Source: Thermoplasmata archaeon (GTDB taxonomy: Archaea > Thermoplasmatota > Thermoplasmata > Lutacidiplasmatales > UBA184). From it: 39,495 bases of DNA. The notes under the pieces are model-generated. The model had not been told where the DNA came from. It was given only the letters and a program-made list of their open reading frames with translations, and did no database searches. How positions within the stretch are numbered: position 1 is the first letter of the stretch; each line of letters opens with the position of its first letter. A program made the position numbers and the translations under genes. Positions 14,873 to 22,815 of the stretch are shown one piece after another. Location: positions 1 through 39,495 of the forward strand of contig JASHUJ010000071.1 in assembly GCA_030040035.1 (NCBI GenBank), read 5' to 3'.

Positions 14873-16260
14873 CCCCGCGTGCGCGCGGCCCGAAGGGCGG
14901 CGTCCAGGATCTCGATCGCCTCGTCGATCTCCGGCCGCTGGATGATGAGCGGCGGGACGTATCGGATCGAGGAGCGCCCGCATCCGAGAAGGATCAGCCC
15001 CCGCCGGTACGCCTCCTCGATGACCCGGTCCCGGAACTGCGGCGCCGGCTCCTTGGTCGTGCGATCCTTCACGAACTCGGTCGCGGTGAGGAGCCCGATG
15101 CCCCGAACGTCGCCGATCTCGGGATGCTCTTGTGCGAGCTCGCGCAGTCGCGACAGGAGGTAGTCCCCCTGGACGCGCGCGTTGTCGAGGAGATGTTCCT
15201 TCTCGATCACGTCGAGCGTTGCGAGCGACGCGGCGGCCGCGAGGAGGTTGCCACCGAACGTGTTCGAGTGGGAGCCCTGGACGGTGTAGTCGAACTTCGC
15301 CGGGAAGATGACCGCGCCCATCGGCAGTCCCCCGCCGAGCGCCTTCGCCAGAGTGATCACGTCGGGCACCACCCCGTGGTGTTCGATCGCGAACCACCGA
15401 CCGGTCCGCCCCATCCCGGCCTGGACCTCGTCATCGATCAGCGGGATCTGATGCGCGTCGAGGATGGTCTTGAGCGCCCGATACCACCCGGGCGGGGGCA
15501 CGACGTACCCGCCCTCGCCCATCACCGGTTCGCCGATGAACGCGGCGACATCGTCCGGGGGAATGGCCGTCTGGAAGTAGAGCTCCTCGAGGATCTTCGC
15601 GCAGTACAGATCGCAGCTCGGGTACTCGAGCTTGTACGGGCACCGGTAGCAGTAGGGCGCCGGGATGTGCGTCCCCCCGCCGACGAAGGGAGCGTACCGG
15701 GCCCGGTGGACCGGCTTCGAGGCGGTCATCGTCAGCGCCCCCATCGTCCGACCGTGGAACGCGCCGAGGAGGCCCAGGAACAGGGGACGCTGCCGGTTCC
15801 ACCGGAGGATCTTCAGCGCCGCTTCTGCGCTCTCGGTCCCGCTGTTCGTGAAGAAGACCTTCTTCGAGAAGTCGCCGGGTGAGATCTGGACGAGCCGCTC
15901 CGCGAGGCGCACCTGGTTCTCGTAGTAGAAGTCCGTCCCGGCGAAATGTGTGAGCCGCCCGGCCTGGTCCCGGATTGCCCGTACGACGTCCGGGTGCGAG
16001 TAGCCGACCGCCTGCACGGCGACGCCGGATGCGAAATCGAGGAGCCGGTTGCCGTCGACGTCGGTGATCCAGACCCCACTCCCCGACGCGGCCACCACGG
16101 GCGAGGTCTTCGTGCTCGTCATGATGTACTGGCGGTCCCGCTCGACGACCTTCTGCGCGTTCGGACCGGGAATCGGGGTGCGCAGGATCACGCCACGGCG
16201 GGAGGAACGATTCGTGTCGGAGGCGGACGGAGCGGGGCTCGCCGGAGCGGTTTCGCTCAT
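14869..16260 (-). CDS. Class III PLP-dependent aminotransferase (GABA/ornithine type, or racemase)
   Basis: A 463-residue fold-type I PLP enzyme. Visible are NSGTESAEAALK (phosphate-binding region), GAFHGRT, IDDEVQAGMGRTG, and the Schiff-base Lys306 in LAKALGGGLPMG. It matches the archaeal family that includes 4-aminobutyrate and ornithine aminotransferases, and some amino-acid racemases of Thermococcales, so annotation beyond class III is unsafe. Four cysteines in a C-x2-C-x8-C-x3-C pattern (C204, C207, C216, C220) suggest a bound metal or structural disulfides. The first 25 residues are low complexity. The ATG at 16260 follows a CTTTTACGG box by about 36 bases. Coupled to the downstream dehydrogenase. 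Confidence 0.88.
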   Translation of the reverse strand: MSETAPASPAPSASDTNRSSRRGVILRTPIPGPNAQKVVERDRQYIMTSTKTSPVVAASGSGVWITDVDGNRLLDFASGVAVQAVGYSHPDVVRAIRDQAGRLTHFAGTDFYYENQVRLAERLVQISPGDFSKKVFFTNSGTESAEAALKILRWNRQRPLFLGLLGAFHGRTMGALTMTASKPVHRARYAPFVGGGTHIPAPYCYRCPYKLEYPSCDLYCAKILEELYFQTAIPPDDVAAFIGEPVMGEGGYVVPPPGWYRALKTILDAHQIPLIDDEVQAGMGRTGRWFAIEHHGVVPDVITLAKALGGGLPMGAVIFPAKFDYTVQGSHSNTFGGNLLAAAASLATLDVIEKEHLLDNARVQGDYLLSRLRELAQEHPEIGDVRGIGLLTATEFVKDRTTKEPAPQFRDRVIEEAYRRGLILLGCGRSSIRYVPPLIIQRPEIDEAIEILDAALRAARTRG

Positions 16261-16291
16261 GAGATCACCGGGGCGCTGAAGGCCGGCGCGT

Positions 16292-16299
16292 CCGTAAAA
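16292..16299 (-). promoter_or_regulatory. TATA-like box of aminotransferase-dehydrogenase operon
   Basis: Minus strand CTTTTACGGA, centred about 36 bases before ATG 16260, allowing a leader of roughly 10 bases. Confidence 0.35.
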
Positions 16300-16345
16300 G
16301 CGTTGAGCGCCGTCCCGGCGCGGACTCCGTCCTCTCCAGCATCTG

Positions 16346-16353
16346 CCTTTATC
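16346..16353 (+). promoter_or_regulatory. TATA box of small 99-residue gene
   Basis: GCCTTTATCTC centred about 30 bases before ATG 16381. It is separate from and divergent to the aminotransferase promoter. Confidence 0.4.
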
Positions 16354-16380
16354 TCGAATTCAAGGGCTGGGCGTCCGCCG

Positions 16381-16680
16381 ATGGCCGCGGAGGATCCTCC
16401 GGTAGAGGAACGGGTCTCGGAGGAGGACCAGATCCGTGCCCTCGTCCCCGCCCGCGCGGTCCTGACGGAACTCGCGCGGGGGTTCCTTCTCGTGCACGAA
16501 TCGAACCCCCAGCAGGCCCTTCGCTTCGCCGAGACGTTCCTCAAGGAGCAGACCGGCGAGCCCCGACCGGACCCGAGCGCCTCGGCGCCCCGGGTCACGC
16601 GGGCGCGGCTCGCGCTCGGCCGCTGGCCCCGCGGGGCGGTCGAGCCCGGATCGAGCGGTCGGCCGCCCGGTTCCGTCTGA
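16381..16680 (+). CDS. Small acidic-to-helical protein of unknown function
   Basis: Not recognised. A 99-residue protein with an acidic N-terminus (AAEDPPVEERVSEEDQ) and a clear amphipathic helical core (IRALVPARAVLTELARGFLLVHESNPQQALRFAETFLKEQ), where SNPQQALRFAETFLK looks like a helical-hairpin module. A disordered Pro/Arg/Gly-rich tail follows. Support for reality is the TATA box about 30 bases upstream of the ATG and the protein-like helical core. Its last 86 bases overlap the 3' end of the converging aminotransferase-like gene, where only low-complexity residues are encoded on both strands. Confidence 0.5.
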   Translation: MAAEDPPVEERVSEEDQIRALVPARAVLTELARGFLLVHESNPQQALRFAETFLKEQTGEPRPDPSASAPRVTRARLALGRWPRGAVEPGSSGRPPGSV

Positions 16681-17644
16681 TCGGACGATCGAGGAGACGC
16701 TCTCGGACGCCCAGGTAGGCCGCGAAGTCCCGCGGGAAACTCCGGCGCGTGAGACAGACCCGAACCCCGGAAGGGTCGCCGAAGAGCGATCCCGGGCACA
16801 CGAGGACCGAGGCCGCGAGGCCGCGACGGGCCACCTCGTCGCCGGGGACGCCGTCCACGCGATCGAAGTACAGCGGAGCAGCGAGTGCCGGCGCGGGCAG
16901 GCGAGCCCGCAGCACGGCGATGTTGCGATCGGTGATCTGGCGGACCTCCGCTCGCAGGCGAGGCAACGCATCGAGACATGCGAGGGCCCCGGCGATCGAG
17001 TACTTCGGCAGGGAGTCGGTGACGAGCCCGACGTAGCGCTCGAACTCCTCGATCTCGGTCTCGGGCACGACCGCGTACCCGACCCGTAGGTCGTCGGCGC
17101 CGAAGAACTTCGTGAACGATCCGGTGATCCACGTCCGCGCCCGGCCGCGGCTGGCGAGCGACGCTCTCCCGGAGAACTCGCGGAACGTCTCGTCGATCAC
17201 GAGGTGTCGCGCCGTCTCGGCCCAGTCCTCGAGTTCGCTCCACGACCACCGTCGGCCCTCCGGATTGCGGGGCTGCGAGACGAGCGCGACGGCCGCCCGT
17301 CCGTCCCCGTCCGTCGGGGGGAGGCCGAGATAGGCCGCGGTGCCGTAGAGCGGCGGGTATTCCGGGAATTTCACCCGACATCGCCGTTCCGAGGTCCGGG
17401 CGCGACGCGCGAGGAAGTGGAGGACCGTCGCATTCGCCGACGTCGCGCCGGCGGCGAGGAAGACGCGACGGGCATCGACCCGAAGCATCCCGGCGAGCCG
17501 GTCTCGAAGATCGATCTCGCGGGCCCGCCCGACTTCGGCGGCCGTCGGCCGCGGGTGGCGGATCGAACCGGCCATTCCGCTCGAACCGAGATGGTACCGA
17601 CAGTCCGCATGGTCATCGATCCAGTCCCCGAGCGGGAAACGCAT
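16595..17644 (-). CDS. Class I/II PLP-dependent aminotransferase-like protein
   Basis: A 349-residue fold-type I PLP enzyme related to histidinol-phosphate and aspartate aminotransferases. Visible features are LAAGATSANATVLHFLA (cofactor phosphate region), VSQPRNPEG (Asn of the NP motif), LVIDETFREFSG (Asp pairing with the pyridine nitrogen), SFTKFFGADDLRVGY (Schiff-base Lys and Arg) and a C-terminal VRVCLTRR in the substrate-Arg position. At about 300 core residues it is shorter than typical aminotransferases, so it may be a specialised or CobD-like enzyme. I start at ATG 17644 because a TATA-like CGTAAGG lies 24-25 bases upstream; an ATG at 17764 adds 40 non-conserved residues. The tail beyond about residue 315 is low complexity. 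Confidence 0.75.
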   Translation of the reverse strand: MRFPLGDWIDDHADCRYHLGSSGMAGSIRHPRPTAAEVGRAREIDLRDRLAGMLRVDARRVFLAAGATSANATVLHFLARRARTSERRCRVKFPEYPPLYGTAAYLGLPPTDGDGRAAVALVSQPRNPEGRRWSWSELEDWAETARHLVIDETFREFSGRASLASRGRARTWITGSFTKFFGADDLRVGYAVVPETEIEEFERYVGLVTDSLPKYSIAGALACLDALPRLRAEVRQITDRNIAVLRARLPAPALAAPLYFDRVDGVPGDEVARRGLAASVLVCPGSLFGDPSGVRVCLTRRSFPRDFAAYLGVRERLLDRPIRRNRAADRSIRARPPRGASGRARAAPA

Positions 17645-17664
17645 ACCCCCGGTAGCGCCGGCTG

Positions 17665-17672
17665 CCTTACGA
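17665..17672 (-). promoter_or_regulatory. TATA-like box of class I/II aminotransferase gene
   Basis: Minus strand CTCGTAAGGC centred about 25 bases upstream of ATG 17644. Weak but correctly placed. Confidence 0.3.
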
Positions 17673-17790
17673 GCCTGCGCCTGCCTCGCGCGGGCGATAG
17701 CGGTCGACCGGGCGAGCGGGATCGACCGCGAGCTCACCGACTGCGACTGCGGCCGAACGCTCAAGAACCGCCACCACGAGCCCCGCCCGC

Positions 17791-18228
17791 GTGGTCGCTC
17801 GGTCCTCGCCGTCCGTCCAGATCGCCCCGAACGGCCGGATCCTTGCCCTTTCCAGCGCCTGGTTCGCCGACGGCGCCCGGCGTCGCCGGGAGGCCCGACA
17901 GGCGGGCCGATGCGTCGAGTGCGGTCTCGCGCTCGCCTCGCACCGAACGCCGTACTGCTCGCGCCGGTGTCGGTGGAAGTTCCACGGCCACTACTTTTGG
18001 GACTCGGCCCGGTCGTACACGATGCTGCGGGACCGATACACGTGCCGGATATGCGGGCGGCGACGACGCGCGCGAGAGCTCGACGTGGACCACATCGTCG
18101 AGATCGCTCGGGGCGGCGCGGCCCTCGAGTACTCGAACTTGCAGACGGTCTGCCGCGAGTGTCACCGATCGAAGACCGTGGCGTTCCTTCGGAGTCGGTC
18201 GACCGATCCCGGGGACGCCCCCGAATAG
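17791..18228 (+). CDS. HNH endonuclease-like protein with extra zinc finger
   Basis: A 145-residue protein. The C-terminal half is a canonical HNH/zinc module: YTCRICGRRRRARELDVDHIVEIARGG...EYSNLQTVCRECHRSKT. It has the catalytic DH pair, the Asn of the N motif, the final His, and two CxxC pairs for structural zinc. Before it sits a second treble-clef-like finger, CVECGLALASHRTPYCSRRC. HNH proteins of this kind include restriction, homing and repair nucleases. No methylase, intron or phage gene is adjacent, so the role is open. The start is GTG 17791, but no promoter is evident and the first 30 residues are not conserved-looking; a later start is possible. Confidence 0.75.
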   Translation: MVARSSPSVQIAPNGRILALSSAWFADGARRRREARQAGRCVECGLALASHRTPYCSRRCRWKFHGHYFWDSARSYTMLRDRYTCRICGRRRRARELDVDHIVEIARGGAALEYSNLQTVCRECHRSKTVAFLRSRSTDPGDAPE

Positions 18229-18282
18229 GTCGAGGGCACTAGGCTCATCTGCCGGGGGTCCTTGCCGGCCCCGATTCGTCCG

Positions 18283-18930
18283 ATGAAGGTCGGCATCCTG
18301 GGGAGCGGCGACGTCGCCCGCACCCTGGGGACGGGGTTCATCGCCTCCGGCCACGAGGTCCAGCTCGGGACGGGACACCCGGATCGCCCCGAGCTCGCGG
18401 AGTGGCTCGTGCACGCCGGCCCCAAGGGATCGATCGGCTCGTTCGCCGACGCCGCGTCGTACGGCGAGGTCGTCGTCGTGGCGACCCGGGGAGTGGCGGC
18501 CGCGGAGGCGATCCGCGCCGCCGGGATCTCCCGGTTCGATGGCAAGGTCGTCCTCGATGTGACCAACCCGCTCGACGTCGTGCCCGGGGGCCCCCCGCGG
18601 CTCGCGCCGAACCCATCGGGCTCGAACGGCGAAGCGATCCAGGCGCTTCTTCCGACCGCGCGAGTCGTCAAGGCGTTCAACATCATCGGGCACCCCCACA
18701 TGTACCACCCGACGTTCCCCGGCGGTCCTCCGGACATGTACATCTGCGGCAACGATGCGGCCGCGAAGGAGACCGTGGGTCGGATCCTGGCTCAGTTCGG
18801 ATGGCCGTCGGTGATCGACGTCGGGGGGATCGAGGGCGCTCGCGAGCTCGAAGCCCTCTGCATCCTGTGGGTGAAATCCGGGCTCGCGCTCGATAACTGG
18901 GACATCGCGTTCAGGCTCCTACGCAAGTAG
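18283..18930 (+). CDS. NAD(P)-binding oxidoreductase, F420-dependent NADP reductase-like (COG2085)
   Basis: A 215-residue Rossmann protein of the family containing F420H2:NADP oxidoreductase. It shows GILGSGDVARTLGTGFIASGHEV at the N-terminus, VVVATRGVAAAEAI, VLDVTNPL, and the family-typical ending VVKAFNIIGHPHMYHP...DMYICGNDAAAKE...WPSVIDVGGIEGARELEAL. Use of F420 as partner is not certain, as many homologues act on other substrates. I start at ATG 18283 so that the dinucleotide motif is at the very N-terminus; a TTG at 18262 would add seven residues. It is 54 bases downstream of the HNH gene and may share its transcript. Convergent with thrC. Confidence 0.82.
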   Translation: MKVGILGSGDVARTLGTGFIASGHEVQLGTGHPDRPELAEWLVHAGPKGSIGSFADAASYGEVVVVATRGVAAAEAIRAAGISRFDGKVVLDVTNPLDVVPGGPPRLAPNPSGSNGEAIQALLPTARVVKAFNIIGHPHMYHPTFPGGPPDMYICGNDAAAKETVGRILAQFGWPSVIDVGGIEGARELEALCILWVKSGLALDNWDIAFRLLRK

Positions 18931-18956
18931 CCCGAGTCGATCGGGCCCGGCGTCGG

Positions 18957-20150
18957 TCATCCCCGGATCGAGCGCTCGAGGTCGTCCGGGGAGAACCCGA
19001 GACCGGTACCGGTATTGTAGAGCAGGACGCGCTCCCCGTCCCGGATCGCGCCCTGCTGCACGAGGTGCGGGAGGGCCGCGTACGTGGCGGCGCCCTCGGG
19101 CGCGGCCGAGATCCCGTGGCGGCGGGCGAGCGCTCGCATCGCCCCCACGATCTCTTCGTCGGTCACGGTGACCCCGCCGCCCCGGCTGGTCCGCACGGCC
19201 TCGAGCACCCGCTCGGAGGCGAAGGGCGCGGGGACCAGGAGACCGGGCGCGACGGTCGACGGATCCGGCCACGGGGCGACCCGTGCGGCGCCCTCCGCGA
19301 GCGCCCGGACGACCGGAGCGCACCCGGCCGGCTGGACGGAGTAGAGCCGCGGGGTCCGGTCCAGGGCCCCGATCGCGGCCAGCTCGGCGAACGCCTTCGA
19401 CATGCCGACGAGGCCGGTTCCGCCGCCGGTCGGATAGACGATTGCGTCGGGGAAAGATTCGGGGTAGGTCTGCTCGAAGATCTCGAGGCCCATCGTCTTC
19501 TTGCCTTCGACCCGGTAGGGTTCCCGGAGCGTCGAGACGTCGAACGATCCGCGTCCGGCCTCGGCCCGGCGGGCCGCCTCTCCCGCCTCGCGGATCGTCC
19601 CGGGAACTCCGGTGACCTCGGCCCCGTACTGGGCGCACGCCGCGCGCAGGCCCGTCGGCGTGCGCTCCGGCAGGTAGATGCGGGCCGGCAGGCCCGCCCG
19701 CGCGGAGTACGCCGCCAGGGCGACGCCCGCGTTCCCCGCGCTGGGAACGAAGAGGGCGGAGGCGCCGAGCTCCCGGGCCCGGGAGACGGCGACCGCCATC
19801 CCGCGGGCCTTGAACGAGCCCGTGGGAAGTCCGCCGTCGTCCTTCAGGGCCACCTCGAGACCAGGCGCCTCGGGCACCGGCCCCATCGAAACGATCGGCG
19901 AACCTCCTTCACCAAGCGAGACGATCGCCTCGGTGCGGCCCACCGGCAGTAGCTCCCGATATCTCCAGAGGGACCGGTCCCGACCGGACCGTGCGTCCTT
20001 CCACCGTTGCCAGTCGAGTCGAGCGAGATCGTAGACCGCGAACAGCGTGTGCCCGCAGGTGGGGCAGGTTCCGACGAGCCGCGTCGCGTCGATCTGCGAG
20101 CAGCACGCGCGACACTCGAGCTTCGTGAGCAGCGAGCCGGTCTCGCCCAT
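18957..20150 (-). CDS. thrC: Threonine synthase
   Basis: Converts O-phosphohomoserine to threonine with PLP, in the cytoplasm. The 397-residue protein starts with a zinc-ribbon (C13, C16, C29, C32), as in many archaeal ThrC proteins. The Schiff-base Lys114 is in LPTGSFKARG, with PSAGNAGVALAAYSARAG and the phosphate-binding loop PTGGGTGLVGM following. The short ThrC2-like architecture without the bacterial N-extension is normal for archaea. Cysteate synthase and similar paralogues share the fold, so a small doubt remains. ATG 20150 has a TATA-like GGTTATCC about 29 bases upstream; leaderless. Confidence 0.88.
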   Translation of the reverse strand: MGETGSLLTKLECRACCSQIDATRLVGTCPTCGHTLFAVYDLARLDWQRWKDARSGRDRSLWRYRELLPVGRTEAIVSLGEGGSPIVSMGPVPEAPGLEVALKDDGGLPTGSFKARGMAVAVSRARELGASALFVPSAGNAGVALAAYSARAGLPARIYLPERTPTGLRAACAQYGAEVTGVPGTIREAGEAARRAEAGRGSFDVSTLREPYRVEGKKTMGLEIFEQTYPESFPDAIVYPTGGGTGLVGMSKAFAELAAIGALDRTPRLYSVQPAGCAPVVRALAEGAARVAPWPDPSTVAPGLLVPAPFASERVLEAVRTSRGGGVTVTDEEIVGAMRALARRHGISAAPEGAATYAALPHLVQQGAIRDGERVLLYNTGTGLGFSPDDLERSIRG

Positions 20151-20174
20151 GCCGGACGCGGACGACGGCCGCGG

Positions 20175-20183
20175 GGGATAACC
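20175..20183 (-). promoter_or_regulatory. TATA box of thrC
   Basis: Minus strand GAGGTTATCCCC centred about 29 bases before ATG 20150. Confidence 0.4.
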
Positions 20184-20210
20184 TCTCGCGCGTCGGCGGC
20201 CGCCGGCCGC

Positions 20211-21353
20211 TCACTCGATGTCGGGAGGTCCGCTCGCGCGCACCTCGACGGGGACGCAGTGGATCGAGTTGTTGCCGAGACCCCGGAAGTTCCACTCGGC
20301 TTCCACCGGCTGGCAGTTGCCGTTCTCGTCCGTCGCGCGCGCACGGATGATGTAGAAGCCGGATTCGGGGATCTCGCACATCAGCTCCCAGTGGGTCCAA
20401 GCGTGCCGGGTGGACCCGGGCCGGAGCCGGGCGGGGCGCCAGATCTCGCCGCCCCCTTGGGCCGGCGAGACGCTGACCTCGACACGGACGATCGGGCTCT
20501 CCCCGGACCAGGCGGCCCCGCGGATCACGTGGGGGCCGGTAGCGAGCACCTGCCCCTGGCGGGGCCAGGTGATGAGCGACTTCACCCGGACCACCGAGGC
20601 GGGCTTGCGCGGCTCCTCGGCCCGCTGCCCCTCCCGGATGTACGTGTAGGCCCGGTCGCGGAAGTACCCCCGGAACGGCTGGTCCCGGGCCTCGACCCGC
20701 ACGAGCCATTTGACGGAGGCCATCCCGTAGTAGCCCGGGACGATGACCCGGACCGGGAATCCGTGGTGCGGGGTCAACCGTTCGCCGTTCATGTGATCGA
20801 CGAGCAGCGTGTCGGGGTGGAGGGCCTTCGCGACGTCGATGCTCATCTCGTAGTGGAGCGCCCCTTCGATCCCGGGCTCCGTGCCCTGGTCGGCCCCCTG
20901 CAGGGCCACCTCGACGGTCGAGGGCTTGAGGCCGGCCCGGTCGAGGACCATCCAGAGGGGGACGCCGCGCCAGCGGCCCGTGCTCACGGCTCCGTGGCCC
21001 CAGAGGACCCCTTCCGGCTTGGGACGAACGGTCGAGCGGCTGTTGCCGGCGCACTCGAGCGTGGACACGAGGTCGCGATGCGGCAGCGCTTGCAGGTCCG
21101 CGTAGGTGAGGACCGTCGGGTGCTCGAGGTTCCCTTCGATCGAGAGACGCCAGTCCTCCTCCGTGAGTCGGGGGACCGCGAAGTGGCTCCGGACGAAGAA
21201 ACGGTTGGTCGGGGTCGTCTCATCCACGAGCGAAGGAAGCGACGCCTCGACGCACTTCGCGTCCGGGGTCGGGGCGCCCACTTCCAGCGGAAGGAACCGA
21301 GGATCCTCGGCGGTGGACTCGCCGGCCACCTTCCGGTTATGCACGCCTGCCAT
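20211..21353 (-). CDS. Molybdopterin-dependent sulfite oxidase-family oxidoreductase
   Basis: A 380-residue Mo-pterin enzyme of the sulfite oxidase/nitrate reductase superfamily. The molybdenum-ligating Cys101 is in TLECAGNSRS. Surrounding family motifs are NRFFVRSHFAVP, LQALPHRDLVSTLEC, WGHGAVSTGRWRGVPL, GADQGTEPG, LTPHHGFPVRVIVPGYYGMASVKWL, and a C-terminal Ig-like dimerisation domain (IRGAAWSGESPIVRVEVSV...HWELMCEIP). No twin-arginine or other signal sequence is present, so it probably stays in the cytoplasm, unlike bacterial YedY/SorA. No haem domain is fused. The substrate (sulfite or another oxyanion) is not proven. It lies between thrC and a type II NADH dehydrogenase on the same strand. 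Confidence 0.88.
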   Translation of the reverse strand: MAGVHNRKVAGESTAEDPRFLPLEVGAPTPDAKCVEASLPSLVDETTPTNRFFVRSHFAVPRLTEEDWRLSIEGNLEHPTVLTYADLQALPHRDLVSTLECAGNSRSTVRPKPEGVLWGHGAVSTGRWRGVPLWMVLDRAGLKPSTVEVALQGADQGTEPGIEGALHYEMSIDVAKALHPDTLLVDHMNGERLTPHHGFPVRVIVPGYYGMASVKWLVRVEARDQPFRGYFRDRAYTYIREGQRAEEPRKPASVVRVKSLITWPRQGQVLATGPHVIRGAAWSGESPIVRVEVSVSPAQGGGEIWRPARLRPGSTRHAWTHWELMCEIPESGFYIIRARATDENGNCQPVEAEWNFRGLGNNSIHCVPVEVRASGPPDIE

Positions 21354-21488
21354 CCTTCACCCGGGGGACCCGTGCAGCCCGTGCTAGGGGGGTGGGGGCA
21401 GATAGTTCTTCCCGGGGTCATCCGGGGAGCTTTCGGGCCGGGTTTCACCCCGCGGAAGCTCCCATCTCGCCGGAGGGTCGGCGGGCGC

Positions 21489-22685
21489 TCAGAGCAGACG
21501 GGACGGCTCCCCTCGGCCGGCCGAGCGCGCGTACTCGCGCTCGACCACCCGCTTCAGGAACCGAGCGGGGTTCCCCCACAGGGTGAGGGGTCCCACGCGA
21601 CCCGCGGCCCGGCGGACCCCGAGGGCCACGAGGATCCCGTGCTCGCGATAGCGGTACGGCTCGAGGGGGCGGCCCGCGCGACGGGCCACCACGTTGCGGG
21701 CCGCCGTTCGGGCTTCGGACATCGCGGCCTGGGCCGTCGAGGGCACCAGCACGCCGGTCTCGGGGTCCCGGAGCTCGATCACGTCGCCCACCGCGAAGAT
21801 GCCGGGAGGGCCGGGAACCTCGAGGGTCGGCCCGACCGAGATCCGCCCGCCCCGCCCGTGCGGCACCGCGAGCCCCCGCACGAGGCCCGGCGCCTCGAGC
21901 CCGGCGCACCAGATCGCGAGGTCGCAGGCGAGTACGGTCCCGTCGGTCAGATGGACGCGATGGGGCTCGACCCGCTCGACGTTCAGCGCGGGGATGATCG
22001 TCACACCGGCCCGGCGCAACGCCTGGCGCGCAAGATCGATCACCCGCTCAGGAAAGCCGGCAAGGAACGGGAGCGATCCGGTCAGGAGGAACACGTCGGG
22101 GGGACGCACCGGCTGCCCGAGGATCGACGCCCAGTCGGTCGTCGCGATCTCCGCGGCCAGTTCCGTTCCGGTCGAGCCGCCCCCGACGACCACGATGCGC
22201 GGCCGCTGCTCGCCCGGGAGACCGGGGGAAGCGCGCTCGATCTCGCGCACAGCGGCTGCGGTGCGCTGGGCGGCCGAGAGCCGGTAGACCGAGCTCGTGT
22301 TCTCGGCGGCCCCCGGCACCCCGTAGTACGAGGCGACGTTCCCCAGGCAGATCGCGAGGTCGCCGAACGGGAGCGAGGTCCCGTCGACGCGAACGGACCC
22401 TCCCGCAAGGTCGATCGCGTCGACGGTGCCCTCCCGAACGGTGACGGACGATCGATCGAAGACCTTCGCGAGCGGCACGAGCCACCGGGCGAGATCTCCC
22501 CCGGCGCTCGCGATCTCCCCGAGCTGGTAGAGCTCGGTCCGGAGCACGTGGACGGGGTGCCGGTCGACGAGCGTGACGGGGATCGCGCCACGGGAGCGCC
22601 GCCGCACCTCCTCCGCGACGGAGAGGCCCGCATACCCGGCCCCCAGGATGACCAGCGGGGCCCCCGCGCGCGCATCCCGGACCAT
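21489..22685 (-). CDS. Type II NADH dehydrogenase-like FAD oxidoreductase
   Basis: A 398-residue two-dinucleotide-binding flavoprotein, probably passing electrons from NADH to quinone at the inner face of the membrane. FAD motif VILGAGYAGLSVAEE lies at 12-26, NAD(P) motif IVVVGGGSTGTELAAEIA near 165, and the second FAD contact is IFAVGDV. The HPVHVLRTELYQL and AICLGNVASYYGVPGA segments are typical of NDH-2. The C-terminal part (GVRRAAGRVGPLTLWGNPARFLKRVVEREY) matches the membrane-binding end of the family. Sulfide:quinone reductase is an alternative, but its characteristic cysteines are absent. A TATA-like GTCTAAGTC lies about 28 bases upstream of ATG 22685. Confidence 0.85.
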   Translation of the reverse strand: MVRDARAGAPLVILGAGYAGLSVAEEVRRRSRGAIPVTLVDRHPVHVLRTELYQLGEIASAGGDLARWLVPLAKVFDRSSVTVREGTVDAIDLAGGSVRVDGTSLPFGDLAICLGNVASYYGVPGAAENTSSVYRLSAAQRTAAAVREIERASPGLPGEQRPRIVVVGGGSTGTELAAEIATTDWASILGQPVRPPDVFLLTGSLPFLAGFPERVIDLARQALRRAGVTIIPALNVERVEPHRVHLTDGTVLACDLAIWCAGLEAPGLVRGLAVPHGRGGRISVGPTLEVPGPPGIFAVGDVIELRDPETGVLVPSTAQAAMSEARTAARNVVARRAGRPLEPYRYREHGILVALGVRRAAGRVGPLTLWGNPARFLKRVVEREYARSAGRGEPSRLL

Positions 22686-22708
22686 CGACCCGGAGGCTCG
22701 CGTCCGCC

Positions 22709-22716
22709 GACTTAGA
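22709..22716 (-). promoter_or_regulatory. TATA-like box of NDH-2 gene
   Basis: Minus strand AGTCTAAGTC centred about 28 bases upstream of ATG 22685. Confidence 0.35.
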
Positions 22717-22815
22717 CTTGACGGGCGCGCGGTCGGGTCGTCGTTCCGGGCCAGCGGGGGCCCTCGGTCGGGGCGCGGGGAAGAGGTTGGGCCGTCGCGC
22801 TCGCTCGGGGTCCGA

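Noticed and set aside
20007..22715. 902-codon plus-strand frame opposite thrC, the sulfite oxidase-like gene and NDH-2
   Set aside because: It spans three well-supported genes and their intergenic gaps, and its product has no recognisable motif.
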